DNA from: Brienomyrus brachyistius
Lineage: Eukaryota; Chordata; Actinopteri; Osteoglossiformes; Mormyridae
Reading direction: 5' to 3'
Length of the DNA: 64,000 bases
NCBI RefSeq assembly: GCF_023856365.1
Contig: NC_064542.1
Span: 19,692,863 to 19,756,862, forward strand
Part shown: positions 1 through 13,006 of the stretch, one piece after another
How the letters are laid out: every line of letters begins with the position of its first letter
Position numbering within the stretch: the stretch's first letter is position 1
Position numbers and translations under genes: made by a program
Notes under the pieces: model-generated
What the model was told of the DNA's origin: nothing
What the model saw: only the letters and a program-made list of their open reading frames with translations
The model's database searches: none

Positions 1-29
1 CACTATCTCCTGCTGACCTGACCCTGTAG

Positions 30-3000
30 CTGAACGTGGGTGGAGAGTGTCTTCGGGCGCTTATGCGACAGTGGTACTGCCCTCTGTGCCGTGGCATGCC
101 CACCCTGCGCCCGTGCCACTCATTCTGCCTCAATGTGATGAAAGGCTGTTTGGCCAACCAGGCTGACCTGGACAGTGAATGGAACAACTTCATTGGTGAG
201 CGTCCAGATGGTCCCTCAGTTGGCCTCTAATCTCAGAAGCTTCCTTACCGCTGGATGTCATTTTTAAAATCTCACTGCCTAAATACATTTACAGATTTTT
301 CCATTTTCTGGTTCTTTCTTACCTTAACTCTCCCTGTCAATCCCACCTATTATCCTCAGATGCTCTGCTCCAGGTATCAGAGAAGCTAGAGGGGCCATTC
401 AACATGGAATTGGCAGCTGATTCCATTGCAGTCAAGGTTTCCGAGGCCATCATGCACATGCAGGAGAACAGTGTCACCACCTCCACCAAGGTGAGCTGCT
501 GGGGCACTGATCTGAGCGAGTGGGCAGAACATAGACAAACATGAGATCAGTGTTTCACTTGCGTTATTCATTACTTCTTCCGTCAGTAGTTCCTTAGTAC
601 TTCCTTCATTTGCTCCTTCCGTACGTTAACTTCAGTATTTTACTTGTGTTTTGCATTACTTGTGCATTTCATTGTTCACAAAGATTTACAGAATTAACAG
701 TAGCAAATATAGTAACTGTTTGAGATAACAGATGCGCCGTGAGTCATTCATGAAGAACAAACATGAGATCAGTATTTCACGTATGTTATTTGTTCCTTCA
801 GTAGTTTACAGAGGTTTACAGAATTAACGGTAACGCCGTATATTAACTGCACCTTCATAATGCATTCATTATGCAGCCTTTTGCTGATAAGGCATACCTG
901 TATAACATTCATTAACAGCTTTCATATAAATTAATAGCAAACAATATACAATTATACGATTATAATGTTTGTTATTATCATATGATGTTAAGGTATACTT
1001 ACATGCTGCTTATGAATGTTCTATGAATGCATTATGAAGGAGCAATGAATGTTCCACGAATGCATTACAAAGGTCCATTTAATGTAAAGCATCACTGAAT
1101 TAACAGATATAGCAACAAATGCAGTAATTACTTGACATAAAAGATGTCAAGATTCATTGATGATGAATGAGCAAGTGATCAGTATGTAATAAGACTTTAT
1201 GGTTAATCAATACATAAGTAATAACATAGTACTAAATTATTTGTGCCCCATCAAGTAAAGTGCTACCAAAATTCTGATTGTAAGGGAATGAGGATGTAGG
1301 ACGAGGAAAAGGAAGTGAGGTGTGGAACAATGCAAAGTGGTAATCGGCGAGATGGAGGCAGATAACTGTGAAATATTGGATGCTGTATTTTCCTGTGAGG
1401 ACCAGAGCGAATTAAATATTCACTTTGTGCGTGGACGCCGATTATCTTGTTTGTAGAATAAACCGCGACTTCACTAGAGTGATAACTCTTGCTGATTCTA
1501 TCAGTGGATCACCGTGGCTTGGTCTCCCCTTCCTCCAGGTGTTCCAGGGGTGTGGCAGCCCCCGCCCTGCCCCCAGCCGGTCACGGCGCTCCCTGAGGGA
1601 GCAAGGGGGCAACCGGAGGCCATTTCGCACATATAGTCCTGAAGAGAAACCCACTACGGCTGCCGGCACCAACCTGGACCGTCTGGTGGGGAAAAGGCCA
1701 CACTTCCTTTTACGTTAATCTTACATGAGTAATTTGTTTATGCACTCGTAATACCGTAGGCGTATGAAGAAGTTTCAGATTTTCCTTAGGGGTCTTAGAC
1801 CTTAGGCCACTCACTGGCTTAAGCGAACTCCAATTCTGTAAGCAGTGGTCTACCTCAAATATCTTAGAGTTATTGCGTTGCTTTTAATCTTCATTTTTTT
1901 TTATTGCAATTACATATGGTGGATGACAACTTTTGACAATCTTGTGTGCTCCAGTCCATGCCTTTACAGTACATTTGGAGTGCTGCTCATGTCCCCCTGT
2001 GCACTTATCAGGTGCCATTAATTTAATGCTGTCTTTCCCCCCCTGCCCCCCCGCCCCAGGTTCTGGACCTGAAGGAACGCCTGCGTCCTATGAAGGGCTT
2101 CTGGGTCTCACTTCCTCACACCCTCTGCAACGATGACAACCTGGCTGCTGATGTAACAAATGAGGACAAATGCTGGAATGGCCAGGCAAGAGGACGGTAA
2201 GAAAGACAGAGGGGGAGAAGAGATGGTAAACAGGGGAGAAGGACAGGGCAAAGAGAAAGACCTTAGCATGGGGAGGTTAGTCTCACATAAAGGCAGTGTT
2301 TCCCCGCCCGGTCCCCCGGGACCCACAGATGGTCCACATTTTTGTGGATAGGGAGCTGGGAGGGAGCAAAAACATGGACCATCTGGCTGGGAGCTGGGAG
2401 GGAGCAAAAACATGGACCGTCTGTGGATCCCAAAGGACCTGGTTGGAAAACACAGCATTAAGCCAATGTTCCCTTCTTTCCTCCACTTACCTATTAGGAG
2501 TATAAAAATGTCTCGATGCATCGTGATGAATTGATTATTAATCTGGAGATTCAATGCAATGATCTGTCATCCTCAATTTTTATACGAATTCCACAGTGTA
2601 GTGAACTTCATTAGGTCACTTCCAGTGTCCCAGGAGGCTCATAAGGCTTCTTTCAAAATCGAAATCGATTCTTGGGGGTAAAATAAAGATACTCCTTTTT
2701 CCAACCTGCATGCTCTGGCATTTGCATGCTGCAGTTATAGGCACAGTAGCACCTGCAGAACATGAATTTCCAAAAAGTATGATGTCAGGGAAAGGTTAAT
2801 TAATCTTCCTGAGGTAAGAGCTACTTGATGCTCTTTAGGGCAGTGGTGGCTTAATGGTTAGGGAAGTGCACTTGTAATTAAAAGACTGCAGGTTAGAATC
2901 CCTGACCAGCAAGGCACCGCTGAGGTACCGCCCCCAAGCACTGCTCTCCGGGTGCTGAATTAGCTGTCACGTGCTATATCACATATGGGTTAAATGCCGA

Positions 3001-4364
3001 GAAAACATTTTGTTGTTGTGTGCTGTGGTGTGTCAACAATGACAATTAATCACTAAATTTATGCTACAATGCATTGGGAAACCCGCCCCTGTTTTGTACC
3101 ACAGAATGCTTGGCCAAGATAATCTTTGCCTTATGATGCATTTGGGAAATGCCTCCGTTTCCCAGCTCAAAAAGTCATTCTCATTTCAAGCTATTGTGGC
3201 CATGATCAGGACTCTGAGGTAGCTAATTAGCTAGCTAAGTGAAAAGTAATGTTAGTCTTAGAGATGACGTATTGGTTAACCTATCAGTATGGGCCAGTAA
3301 ACTTTTCAATCACGACACTGGCATCATGCACATATGTTGTTCTTAAACAGCATTGCCAACTGATATTTAAACTCTATCAATAAAAAGACAAATCTGCACC
3401 AGCAGGTTTCACTGCCAGTAAACCCCTCCCCCAGTCAGGTAGTGTTTCCTTTGATGTGATTATTTCCATACAGTTAAGCAGTTTTTTTACAATTTCATAC
3501 TGGTGTGTTCTCCCTGTTTGGACAAGGATTGAATTTTGGTTAACAAAACATTGAATTAATCTAATTGTGATACAAATGACAGCTTTCCGATGCATCAAAT
3601 CGTTCCCTCAAAAATTTCTTCGCCGCCAATGATTTGCACCCATATTACTATACATATCGCACCCATATATGTTCCATTGGTTTTTACTATTCATGGTTCT
3701 TGGCTCAAAATTGCGCCTTAGATGTGCTTTTGTGTGAGACTTTTAAAGCACTGGGTGTTTTCACAGGTACCTGCCAGATGTGACCAGGGATGGGCTGGTC
3801 AGTCAGATTAACAACCCGGAGGTCGAAGTTGATATCGCGCGACCGGATGTGAGGACGCGGCAGCTGATTATGGAACTCCGTGTTGCTATCAACAGGCTAA
3901 GACAGGCCCAGGCTGGACAGGACAGTGACTTTATGGACAGTGAGTAATACATCCAGAAACCCAAAGACACATAAATATGCTTCAGCTTTGCACATGCATG
4001 CATGACCTTAGCAAACACAAATACATGTAAAATGTATGTCAACCTTGGTAAACACACTCAGTTTAACCTCCCTCTCTCCCTCGGTACAGGTGAAGAGGGG
4101 AGTGGGTCAGGGGGTGGAGATGGTGGTGACAGGTATAGTGATGAACCAGGCTCTGGGCCTGACTCTCCACCTAACGGTAAACCTGCCCGCAACCCACCCA
4201 GTCCAAATAAACCTCCCCGTGTCAGGGACAGGACTGGAACTAAGCGGACCAGGCCCAATCAGGGCCATGGGAATCGCATTACATCGGGCGTCAACCAGCT
4301 GTCTGCATCTCACTCCATCATTGTCTTTCTCCTCCTGGCCATATGTGCTGCCCCCATGTGGTGA
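30..4364 (+). CDS. gpc2: Glypican-2-like heparan sulfate proteoglycan, 3' six coding exons (5' end outside window)
   Basis: Glypicans are GPI-anchored cell-surface proteoglycans that bind growth factors and morphogens. Six plus-strand exons join in frame: 30-195, 360-490, 1539-1685, 2060-2196, 3767-3939 and 4090-4364 (stop TGA). All have AG acceptors and GT donors and give 342 residues. The first exon has the cysteine-rich glypican core ([16 protein letters not shown], then [16 protein letters not shown]). The third has VFQGCG and [12 protein letters not shown]. The fifth has YLPDV and [11 protein letters not shown]. The last has an acidic SGSGGG heparan sulfate attachment region and ends in a short hydrophobic tail ([15 protein letters not shown]), as expected for a GPI signal. 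Residues such as [18 protein letters not shown] and KGFW fit glypican-2 better than 1, 4 or 6 as I remember those sequences. The paralog call is less certain than the family. The 5' exons lie upstream of the window. Confidence 0.87.
840..1260. repeat. AT-rich repeat with ATGAATGCATTAT motifs in gpc2 intron
   Basis: This intron stretch repeats variants of ATGAATGCATTATGAA, CATTCATTA and TTATAGC-like words on both strands and ends near an AAGTAAAGTGCTACC motif (about 1252-1266). The same vocabulary, with CTTAAGTAAA or GTAACACTTTACTTAA ends, recurs at about 25587-25830 and 50212-50695. It is probably a self-complementary MITE-like family, but I could not fix the termini. Confidence 0.45.
2833..3056 (+). 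mobile_element. tRNA-derived SINE in gpc2 intron
   Basis: The head GGGCAGTGGTGGCTTAATGG carries an A-box-like TGGCTTAATGG. GGTTAGAATCC about 40 bp later matches a B box (GGTTCGANTCC) with one change. The body (AAGGCACCGCTGAGGTACCG, CTGCTCTCCGGG) and the tail (TTGTTGTGTGCTG, TGTCAACAATGACAAT) resemble a widespread fish tRNA-SINE. It sits between gpc2 exons 2060-2196 and 3767-3939, in the sense orientation. Confidence 0.6.
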
Positions 4365-7300
4365 GATCTGTTACTGCACTGTAACACTTAAATTTGACTT
4401 TGTGTATGTAAGCTGATTTAAAGAAAAAAGAAAAAAACAGTCACTGTTTTTCCATGTAAACCTAAATCTGAGTGACATTCTCGGGGTGAATTGTGCCGAA
4501 TGTGCCATATTTCGTGGGGACGGTTGCTGAAATTTACATCCTTTTACCAATTTTTACTATGACCAAAAGCTGTTGGCAAGAAGAATGAAAGACTAACAAT
4601 AACAAAAATGTTTTAACAGCAAAACAAAAGAAAGACTTTTTTTTTTAACTTATTGAGTGGTCTTCCGTCAGTCTATACTAGTGTCAATACATTTAACTTC
4701 CAAGGGCCCTTGTGCGTTTCTCCTCGCTGTAAGAACACAGTTAGCATCACATTAAACACGGCTTCTCCTTTCTGTGAGAGCACTGGGTTGCATTTCAAAA
4801 AGTGCATGCTTACCGTCCTGTCAGAGCTCTGGAAATCTTATCGCTAAACGTATTATCCCTTTCCTGTGAGAGATCTATTAACATGACGATAAACACAGCT
4901 AAATACTAGTAGCATCTTAAAAAGCACACGCTACCCATCCACAAGGGGGCTGTTAGCATTGCAGTAAGCACAACCTCTCCTTCCTGCGAGAAAATGTTAG
5001 CGTTATACAAAGCACACCCTCTTCTCCTCTGAAATCTGTTTCTCCTGTAATCTTACACAGTGCCTCCATCTGCCATGACATTATAACGACGCTGCCATAA
5101 AGCAATTTACAGCAGAATATGAAAAGAAACTGTTTTTACGTGCAACCGTTTAGTAAAGCAATTATGTCATTTTCATTGTAACTGTAATTATGTACAGAGT
5201 ACATAGTGTGTGGCAGGTGGGGTAGGTTCAAGGTTTAAATTTAAAAAAATGTAATTTATTTAGTGAATTCCTGATGGGGAAAACTTAGAACATCACCTGA
5301 ATTCCTTCACTAAAAGTGCTTCTGTGCATAGCTGTGTAAAAGTATGACAAAGTGAGCTGTAAATCCGGGGCATGAATGTCTGCCGAGCAGTTTCTTAGTT
5401 AATTTTACACTGCATGTACACTACATGTAATTGGCAAGTTTTGATGCAATATTTTATGTAATATTCCCTTTTGAAGCCCAATCCAGCAATTTTCATAAAT
5501 AAGGTCTTATTCAGGCAGTTTAATGACTGTTGTCATCTAGAATGTTCTGGAAACTTCGGAGGGGAAAGTGCCTTTAAAGCATGTCCGTCTCACTTATTTA
5601 TGCAGGTCAGATTATCAATGTGAATGTTTCAAATCATAACTGTCACATATTTTGTCTTCAACTAATCTGTGTAATTCAAGTAATGTGTTAGCAGTTGTAT
5701 TCAGGGTTTTAGGTATTTCATATGAATCATTTACTGAATTCCATTATCGCGCAGTAAACTGCTCTGGGATTGGTTACCTCTATGTGATACACATGCTGGG
5801 GATTTTTTTTTTAAAAGGAGAAGCCTTATTGGTCGAGAACAAATGGGGCAGGTGCAATACACCTGTGAAGGACATGCTTGGTATACCCTCTGGGTAATTG
5901 AATTTTCCCCTGGTTTTTAAAGAAGAAAAATATTGAAAAATCACCAAATAGAATTCCCCTAGATCACAAAGTAAAAGGGCCTCTGGACTGGGATCCTTCA
6001 GACTGAATGAATATCATGGCACACGCCTCATCTACCTATTTTAGTGTTGAATGTAAAAAAAAAAATAGAAAAAAGTTTGAGGTTCGATACTGTTGAACCA
6101 GAGGGACACGGTGTGACGAATGTCAAGCAGCTCATGACAAGGTGATGTGGACAGAAATAGAATGGAAAGAGACTTCATTTCATTTAATGAAACTGCTCCG
6201 TTTTATAGTAGCAAGTGACGTGCATTGTTTGTGATACTTGTGGTGCATGTGGGACCTGGTTGTATACCTAAGATGGGGGGGGGGATCTGTGCCCAAAACT
6301 AAATCTTCTGGGTATGTTTCACTTCATATGAAAAAAAGTAATATATATAAATATATATCAGTAGGGCTCAAATGCGAAGATAGAATGTGTTCAGTATGTA
6401 TTATGTTTAATTTCTATGACATCATTATTTATTATGACAATTGATCGTGCCTCCTAGAAATTTCTTTATAGAAAAGTAAAAATTAATCTTTTTTTAGGGT
6501 TAAAAGGAGTTTTATTACATTGGGTTGGTTGGTACAATCAGATGTACACAGAATCCCAGATTGTTTTTAATAATCATTTATTTATTGAAATTCATTTCTA
6601 GTAGTAGTTCCAACAACACGTCACAGATAGGATATAGGGCTGAACCCACATAATTGGGCTGGGGGGGATTTTATCAACTTGGCCTTTTCCAGAACATTGT
6701 TCGCTTGAGTCTTGGATGGGTTCATGTAGTCTCTCTCAGTCATTCTACTGAAATGTGAAGGGCACAAGCTGTGGAAGCCTTAAAAGCCCCCTGACACACT
6801 GGATGGAACCTGATGAACTTCATTACACTGTGGAATTCCAAGCCAAAAGGGCCTTGAGGAAGGATGAAGACAATTTTTCATCTTTATCATCCATCGGTGT
6901 TTGACGTTTGTGTGCGTGTGTGTTGTTTGTAGTCAGGAGATGGAACTCGATGTCAAGTACTGCATTTATGTTGCACTAAAACTTCTCCCTGTTTACAGTT
7001 CATTTCATAGCTTGTATGTAAAACATAGGGACTAAACCCTGTCCCTCCTGCTTTGGAGTCCTGTATATTTTTACTCCACTGATGTAATTACCACAGCTGG
7101 TGTTTCAGGGGTCACTTAAGTGCTAATCAAAATGCACTACCTGGAATGTACAGGGCCAGGTCTGGAAAAGCACAGAAAAGTCTATTCCTACATTTAATGT
7201 TCATGTGGAACCTTGGAGCTCTGTGACATGCAGTCTAATAGTGTAGGTGTAACGTTTGGACAGCATGTCATTGTGTTAGGAATGGTTTTTACAAACCTAA

Positions 7301-8120
7301 GCTTGTATGTGTGGTGTCAGATGACTGCCATTTTTGGAGGAGCAGGCTTTGAATCTGACAATTTATGATGATAAAGCATAAGCATTTAAATCAATGCCTT
7401 CTACAACCTTTCACCAAACATTTTTGGATCCAGAATCTTAGGAAATACACAAGTAAAATAACAAAGCCTTGCAGATGTTTTGTAAAAAAGTGTAAAAAAA
7501 AAAACTGCTGTCTTTGTCAGTTGTGATTGTGATTCCAATATATATCTATAAAAAAAGCTTTACTGCTCCTATTTGTGTTCATTGGTATGACTGACTTATG
7601 TAGCTGAGCTGAAAAGCAAAACAAATGTTTAATGATTTGCTAGTCACTTTGGAAATCAGAACTGGGAATCAGTACTTTCAAAACTGTTTGATATTTGTGA
7701 GGAGTCTCAGCTGAAACATAATATATGCAAAACAGGAAAGCACTCTTCTATTCCAGCATCTTCACCTTCAGACTTGAAGAACTAGCTGTATTACTCTGAG
7801 CCAAATTGCAGAGGAAATGGCCTTACAATCACTAGCACTGAGACAAAGAGGTTCATCTTCCTCCTCTTGGGAAAGATCCACAGCAGTGGAAAAGTCTAAT
7901 TTGTGCTTTAGAGCCCAATGTAATACTGCTGGTGCCTCCTGCTGGCTTCATGAGGACATGCAGGAAGGGAGAAATTTCAGGGCCAGCTTCCTGTCTATGG
8001 TTTCAGCAGAGTGCATATAATTAATTGATCTTGCAATACTGCAGTTACACCACCAGGTGGTAACAAAGGTTATATACTCGTTTGGCAGAATACACAACAG
8101 CAAACAATATATGACAGTTG
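4365..8120. other. gpc2 3' UTR and downstream DNA, no further gene recognised
   Basis: After the gpc2 stop the sequence is AT-rich. Short open frames here have no recognisable domains or splice context. The proximal part is probably gpc2 3' UTR, but no poly(A) site could be assigned with confidence. The AATAAA at about 8769 lies beyond a SINE. A G run occurs at about 6275-6284 and a TATATAAATATATAT tract at about 6342-6357. Confidence 0.5.
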
Positions 8121-8130
8121 TGTTGAAGCA

Positions 8131-8536
8131 TCCATCCATCCATTTTCTAAACCACTTATCCTACTGGGTCGCAGGGGGTCCAGAGCCTATCCCGGAAGCA
8201 ATGGGCACGAGGCAGGGAACAACCCAGGATGGGGGGCCAGCCCATCGCAATGGGCACGAGGCAGGGAACAACCCAGGATGGGGGGCCAGCCCATCGTAGG
8301 GCACACACGCACACCATTCACTCACAGATGCATTTCTAGGGGCAATTTAGCAAGTCCAATTCGCCTCAGCATGTTTTTGGACTATGGGGGGAAACCAGAG
8401 TACCCGGAGGAAACCCCATGACGACATGGGGAGAACATGCAAACTCCACACATGTGACCCAGGCGGAAACTCGAACCCGGGTCCCAGAGGTGTGAGGCAA
8501 CAGTGCTAACCACTGCACCACCATGGCGCCCTCGTA
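8131..8536 (-). mobile_element. tRNA-derived SINE with CATCC tail (copy 1), internally duplicated
   Basis: Read on the minus strand, it begins with a tRNA-like head (GGTGCAGTGGTTAGCACTG, B box GGGTTCGAGTTTCC), has a conserved body and ends in a GGATGGATGG tail. The direct repeat TTGAAGCATC at 8123-8132 and 8537-8546 flanks it as a target site duplication. A 49-bp body segment is tandemly duplicated exactly (8199-8247 and 8248-8296). Further copies of the family lie at 15946, 21646, 33238, 42114, 43600 and 59351. Confidence 0.8.
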
Positions 8537-8984
8537 TTGAAGCATCAAGTAATTTAAATACCTATTTGAACAATCATCTTAATTTACGCTGGTAATTTAG
8601 AATCTTAAATGTTTTTTTATAAATCAGGTTAGTGAAAAACACCCAGTACTTTTACCCATCCAGTATGTGCATTTTGCACACTTACACTTTATGTAGTCGT
8701 GTGCTGATGGTACATAGTACCATGGTCCTGGAGGAATGCTGTCTGATCACTGTATATGGTTGAAATTACAATAAAGGCCACTTGACATGAGGAGGAAGGA
8801 ATGTGAGTCAGTTCCAAATGCTGGACTGACCAGAGTTACAGGAAGGAGGCCAAATGCCTCCTTTGGTGATCATGTGTGGGGCAGGTCTTGGGATTTCTCT
8901 GGAACAGCCATTAGAGCATAACTTCTAAATGCCATCAGTACTTTCACTGCTGTTATTTCATTCACGATGAAATCAATGACAGTG

Positions 8985-9980
8985 CCTTTGGACTGGCAGA
9001 CCGGAGTGGTGGTCCCAATGTTTAAGAAAGGGGAACAGAGGATGTGTCCAACTTCAGGGTAATCACACTCCTCAGTCTCCCTGGGAAGGTCTATGCCGGG
9101 GTACTGGAGAGGAGGGTCCGTCCGTTGGTTGAACCTCAGATCCAGGAGGAACAATGCGGATTCTGTCCTGGTCATGAAACACTGGATCATCTTTTCACCC
9201 TCACAAGAATATTGGTGGGTTTGTGGGAGTTTGCCCAACCAGCCTACATGTGTGTTGTGGGTTTGGAAAAGGCATATGACCATGTCCCTAGGGGGGCCCT
9301 GTGGGGGGTGTCCCAGAAGTATGGGGTACCAGGTCTGTTGTTGAGAGCCATCAAATCCCTGTTCAATCGGAGCAAAAGCTTGGTTCGCAATGCAAGCAGT
9401 AAGTCAGACTCATTCTTAGTGGGTGTAGGGCTCTGCCAGGGCTGCCCTTTGTCACCAGTTCTGTTCACAATTTTTATGGACAGAATCTCTAGGCATAGCC
9501 AAGAGCCAGAGGGGGGGGGTTCAGTTCAGGTGCCTCAGGATTGGGTGTTTGCTTTTTGCAGATGATGTGGTCCTGTTGGCATCATCGGGCTGTGACGTTC
9601 ACCATGCACTGGGGGGGTTTGCAGCTGAGTGTGAGGTGGCCGAGATGAATATCAGCACCTCCAAGGCTGAGGCCATGGATCTCAACCAGAAAAGGGTGGA
9701 TTGCCCTGCCCTGGTGGGGGGATGAGAAACTCCTCTACCAGAAGCAGTACAAGTATCTTGGGGTCTTGTCCACAAGTGGCAGTAATGCGGATGCTGTACC
9801 GTTTTGGTGAAGAGGGAGCTGAGCCAGAAGGCAAATTCCCAACTTACCAATCGATCTATGTTCCTACCTTCACCTATAGCCATGAGCTCTGGGTAGTTAC
9901 CAAAAGAATGAGATCACGGATACAAGTGGCCTAAATGAGCTTCTTCTGCAGGGTGTTTGGGCTCAGCCTTAGAGAGGGTC
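8985..9980 (+). pseudogene. LINE copy 1: reverse transcriptase fragment, 5'-truncated and frameshifted
   Basis: This is part of an APE-type non-LTR retrotransposon ORF. It starts inside the reverse transcriptase domain (WQTGVVVPMFKKG, then a frame change, then VITLLSLPGKVYAGVLERRV). It continues through FLVGVGLCQGCPLSPVLF and a frameshifted FADDVVLLASS segment near 9549-9581, and stops near the conserved SFFCRVFGLSLREG region. Several frame changes and stops show it is inactive. The end abuts the 5' region of the next LINE copy at about 9980. The 5' truncation is typical of incomplete target-primed reverse transcription. I did not assign a LINE clade. Confidence 0.8.
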
Positions 9981-12830
9981 ACCGGGGCCCCCTCCTGAAG
10001 CCAGGCCTGGGGGTGGGGATCGATGACGGGCACCTGGTGGCCAGGCCTACACCCATGGGGCCAGGTCGGGCACAGCCTGAAGAAGGCATGTGGGTCCCCC
10101 CTCCAATGGGCTCACCACCTGTACGAGGGGCCAAAGGGGTCGGGTGCAGTGTGAGTTGGGCAGTAGCCGAAGGCGGGGACCTTGGCGGTCTGATCCTCGG
10201 CTGCAGAAGCTAGCTCTAGGGTCATGGAATGTGACCTCTCTTGTGGGGACGGAGCCTGAGCTGGTGTGCGAGGCTGTGAGGTTCCAACTAGATGTAGTCG
10301 GGCTCACCTCGACACACAGCTTGGGCTCTGTAACTTCTGTCTCCTGGAAGGGGGTTGGACCCTCTTCCACTCTGGAGTTGCTCACGGGGAGAGGCACCAA
10401 GCAGGTGTGGGCATACTTATTGCCCCTTGGCTGGGAGCCTGTACATTGGGGTTTACCGCGGTGGATGAAAGGGTATCCTCCCTTCGCCTTCGGGTGGGGG
10501 GACGGGTCCTGACTGTTGTTTGCGCTTATGCACCAAACAGCAGTTCAGAATACCCACCCTTTTTGGAGTCCTTGGAAGGGGTGTTGGAGAGCGCTCCTCC
10601 CGGGGACTCTCGTGTTCTACTGGGGGACTTCAATGCTCACGTGGGCAAGTGAGATAGTGAGACCTGGAGGGGCGTGATTGGGAGGAACGCCCCTCCCCCC
10701 CATCTGAACCTGAGTGGTGTTTTGTTATTGGACTTCTGTGCTTGTCACGGATTATCCATAATGAACATCATGTTCAAGCATAAGGGTGTCAATATGTGCA
10801 CTTGGCACCAGGACACCCTAGGCCGCAGTTCGATGATCAACTTTGTGGTCATGTCATCGGACTTGTGGCCACATGTATTGGACACTCGGGTAAGGAGAGA
10901 GGCGGAGTTGTCAACTGATCACCACCAAGCGTATAGTGAGGGTCTGCTGGGAACGCCTGGTGGAATCCCCTGTCAGGAGAAGCTTCAACTCCAACTTCCG
11001 GCAGAACTTCACCCATGTCCTGGGGGAGGCGGAGGACATTGAGTCCGAATGGGCCATGTTCCATGCCTCCATTGTTGAGGTGGCTGACCGGAGCTGTGGC
11101 CGTAAGATGCCCGGTGCTTTTCGCGGCGGCAATCCCCGAACCCGCTGGTGGACACCGGCGGTGAGGGATGCTGTCAAGCTGAAGAAGGAGTCCTATCGGG
11201 CCTTTTTAGCCTGTGGGACTCTGGAGGCGGCTGATAGGTACCGGCAGGCTAAGCAGAACGCGGCTTCGGTGGTCGCTGAGGCAAAAACTCGAGTATGGGA
11301 GGAGTTTGGCGAGGCTATGGAGAACGACTTCCGGATGGCTTCAAGAAGATTCTGGTCCACCATCTGGCTTTTCAGGGCAGGAAAGCGGTGCAGCATCAAC
11401 ACTGTTTATAGTGGGGATGGTGCGCTGCTGACCTCAGCTCGGGACGTTGTGGGTCGGTGGAAGGAATACTTCGAAGACCTCCTCAATCCCACCGACACGC
11501 CTTCCAATGAGGAAGCAGAGTCTGAGGACTTGGGGGCGGACTAACCTATCTCTGAGGCAGAGGTCGCCGAGGTAGTTAAAAAGCTCCTCGGTGGCCGGGC
11601 CCCGGGGGTGGATGAGATCCGCCTGGAGTTCCACAAGGCTCTGGATGTTGCGGGGCTGTCTTGGTTGACACGCATCCACAGCATTACATGAACATCGGGG
11701 GTGGTGCCTCTGGATTGGCAGACCGGGGTGGTGGTCCCCCTCTTCAAGAAGGGGGACCGGAGGGTGTGTTCCAACTATAGGGGGATCACACTACTCAGCC
11801 TCCCTGGTAAGGTCTATTCGGGGGTGCTGGAGAGGAGGGTCCGTCGGATAGTCGAACCTCGGATTCAGGAGGAGCAGTGTGGTTTTTGCCCTGGCCGTGG
11901 AACAGTGGACCAGCTCTATACTCTCGGCAGGGTCCTGGAGGGTGCGTGGGAGTTAGCCCAAACAGTCTACATGTGTTTTGTGGACTTGGAGAAGGCCTAT
12001 GGGGAGTCCTGTGGGGAGTGCTCCGGGAGTATGGGGTGCCGGGCTGCCTTATAAGGGCTGTTCGGTCCCTGTACATCCGGTGCAAGAGCTTGGTCCGTAT
12101 TGTCGGCAGTAAATCGGACTCGTTCCCGGTGAGGGTTCGACTCCGCCAGGGCTGCCCTTTGGCACCGATTCTGTTCATAACTTTTATGGACAGAATTTCT
12201 AGGCGCAGCCAGGGCGTTGAGGGTGTCCGGTTTGGTGACCTCAGGATAAGGTCTCTGCTTTTTGCAGACGATGTGGTTCTGTTGGCCTCATCAGACCGTG
12301 ACCTTCGGCTTTCATTGGAGCAGTTCGCAGCCAAATGTGAGGCGGCTGGGATGAAAATCAGCACCTCCAAATCCAAGACCATGGTCCTCAGCCGGAAAAG
12401 GGTGGAGTGCTCTCTCCGGGTCGGGGGTCCTTCCCCAAGTGGAGGAGTTTAAGTGTCTCGGGGTCTTGTTCACGAGTGAGGGAAGGATGGAGCGGGAGAT
12501 CGACGGGCGGATCGGTGCGGTATCAGCAGTGATGCGGGCGCTGCATCGGTCTGTCATGGTGAAGAAGGAGCTGAGCCAAAAGGCAAAGCTCTCGATTTAC
12601 CATTCGATCTATGTTCCTACCCTCACCTATGGTCAAGAGCTATGGGTAGTGACCGAAACAATGAGATCGCAAGTGCAAGCGGCCGAAATGAGTTTTCTCC
12701 GCAGAGTGGCTGGGCTCTCCCTTAGAGATAGGGTGAGGAGCTCAGTCATTCGGGAGGGACTGAGAGGAGCCAGATGAGGTGGCTTGAGCATCTGATTAGG
12801 ATGCCTCCTGGACGCCTCCCTGGTGACCAA
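9981..12830 (+). pseudogene. LINE copy 2: endonuclease plus reverse transcriptase, 3'-truncated, inactivated
   Basis: This is a longer copy of the same LINE family. About 230 bp of leader-like sequence is followed by an AP-endonuclease domain ([23 protein letters not shown], a frame change, then [12 protein letters not shown] at about 10612-10647) that meets an in-frame TGA. A linker follows (GGNPRTRWWTPAVRDAVKLK). The reverse transcriptase has VPLDWQTGVVVPLFKKGDRR, VRLRQGCPLAPILF and the catalytic FADD at 12261-12272. The thumb and C-terminal part run to RMPPGRLPGD at about 12826 and then stop, so the 3' UTR and tail are missing. At least four frame breaks or stops make it non-functional. 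Confidence 0.85.
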
Positions 12831-13006
12831 CGTTGGATGACCTGTGTTGTGCTTTGATGTGCTGGCAAATCTGACAACCGTGCATATTTTTCATGAAGTA
12901 GACTGCTGTAGACATTTGCCTGTCAGACATAACCTGGAGTATATACACTGAAAAGAGAGTCAGTTTCTGTTATGGTTTCCTGACCTGTTGCTCTTTTTGT
13001 CTCCAG

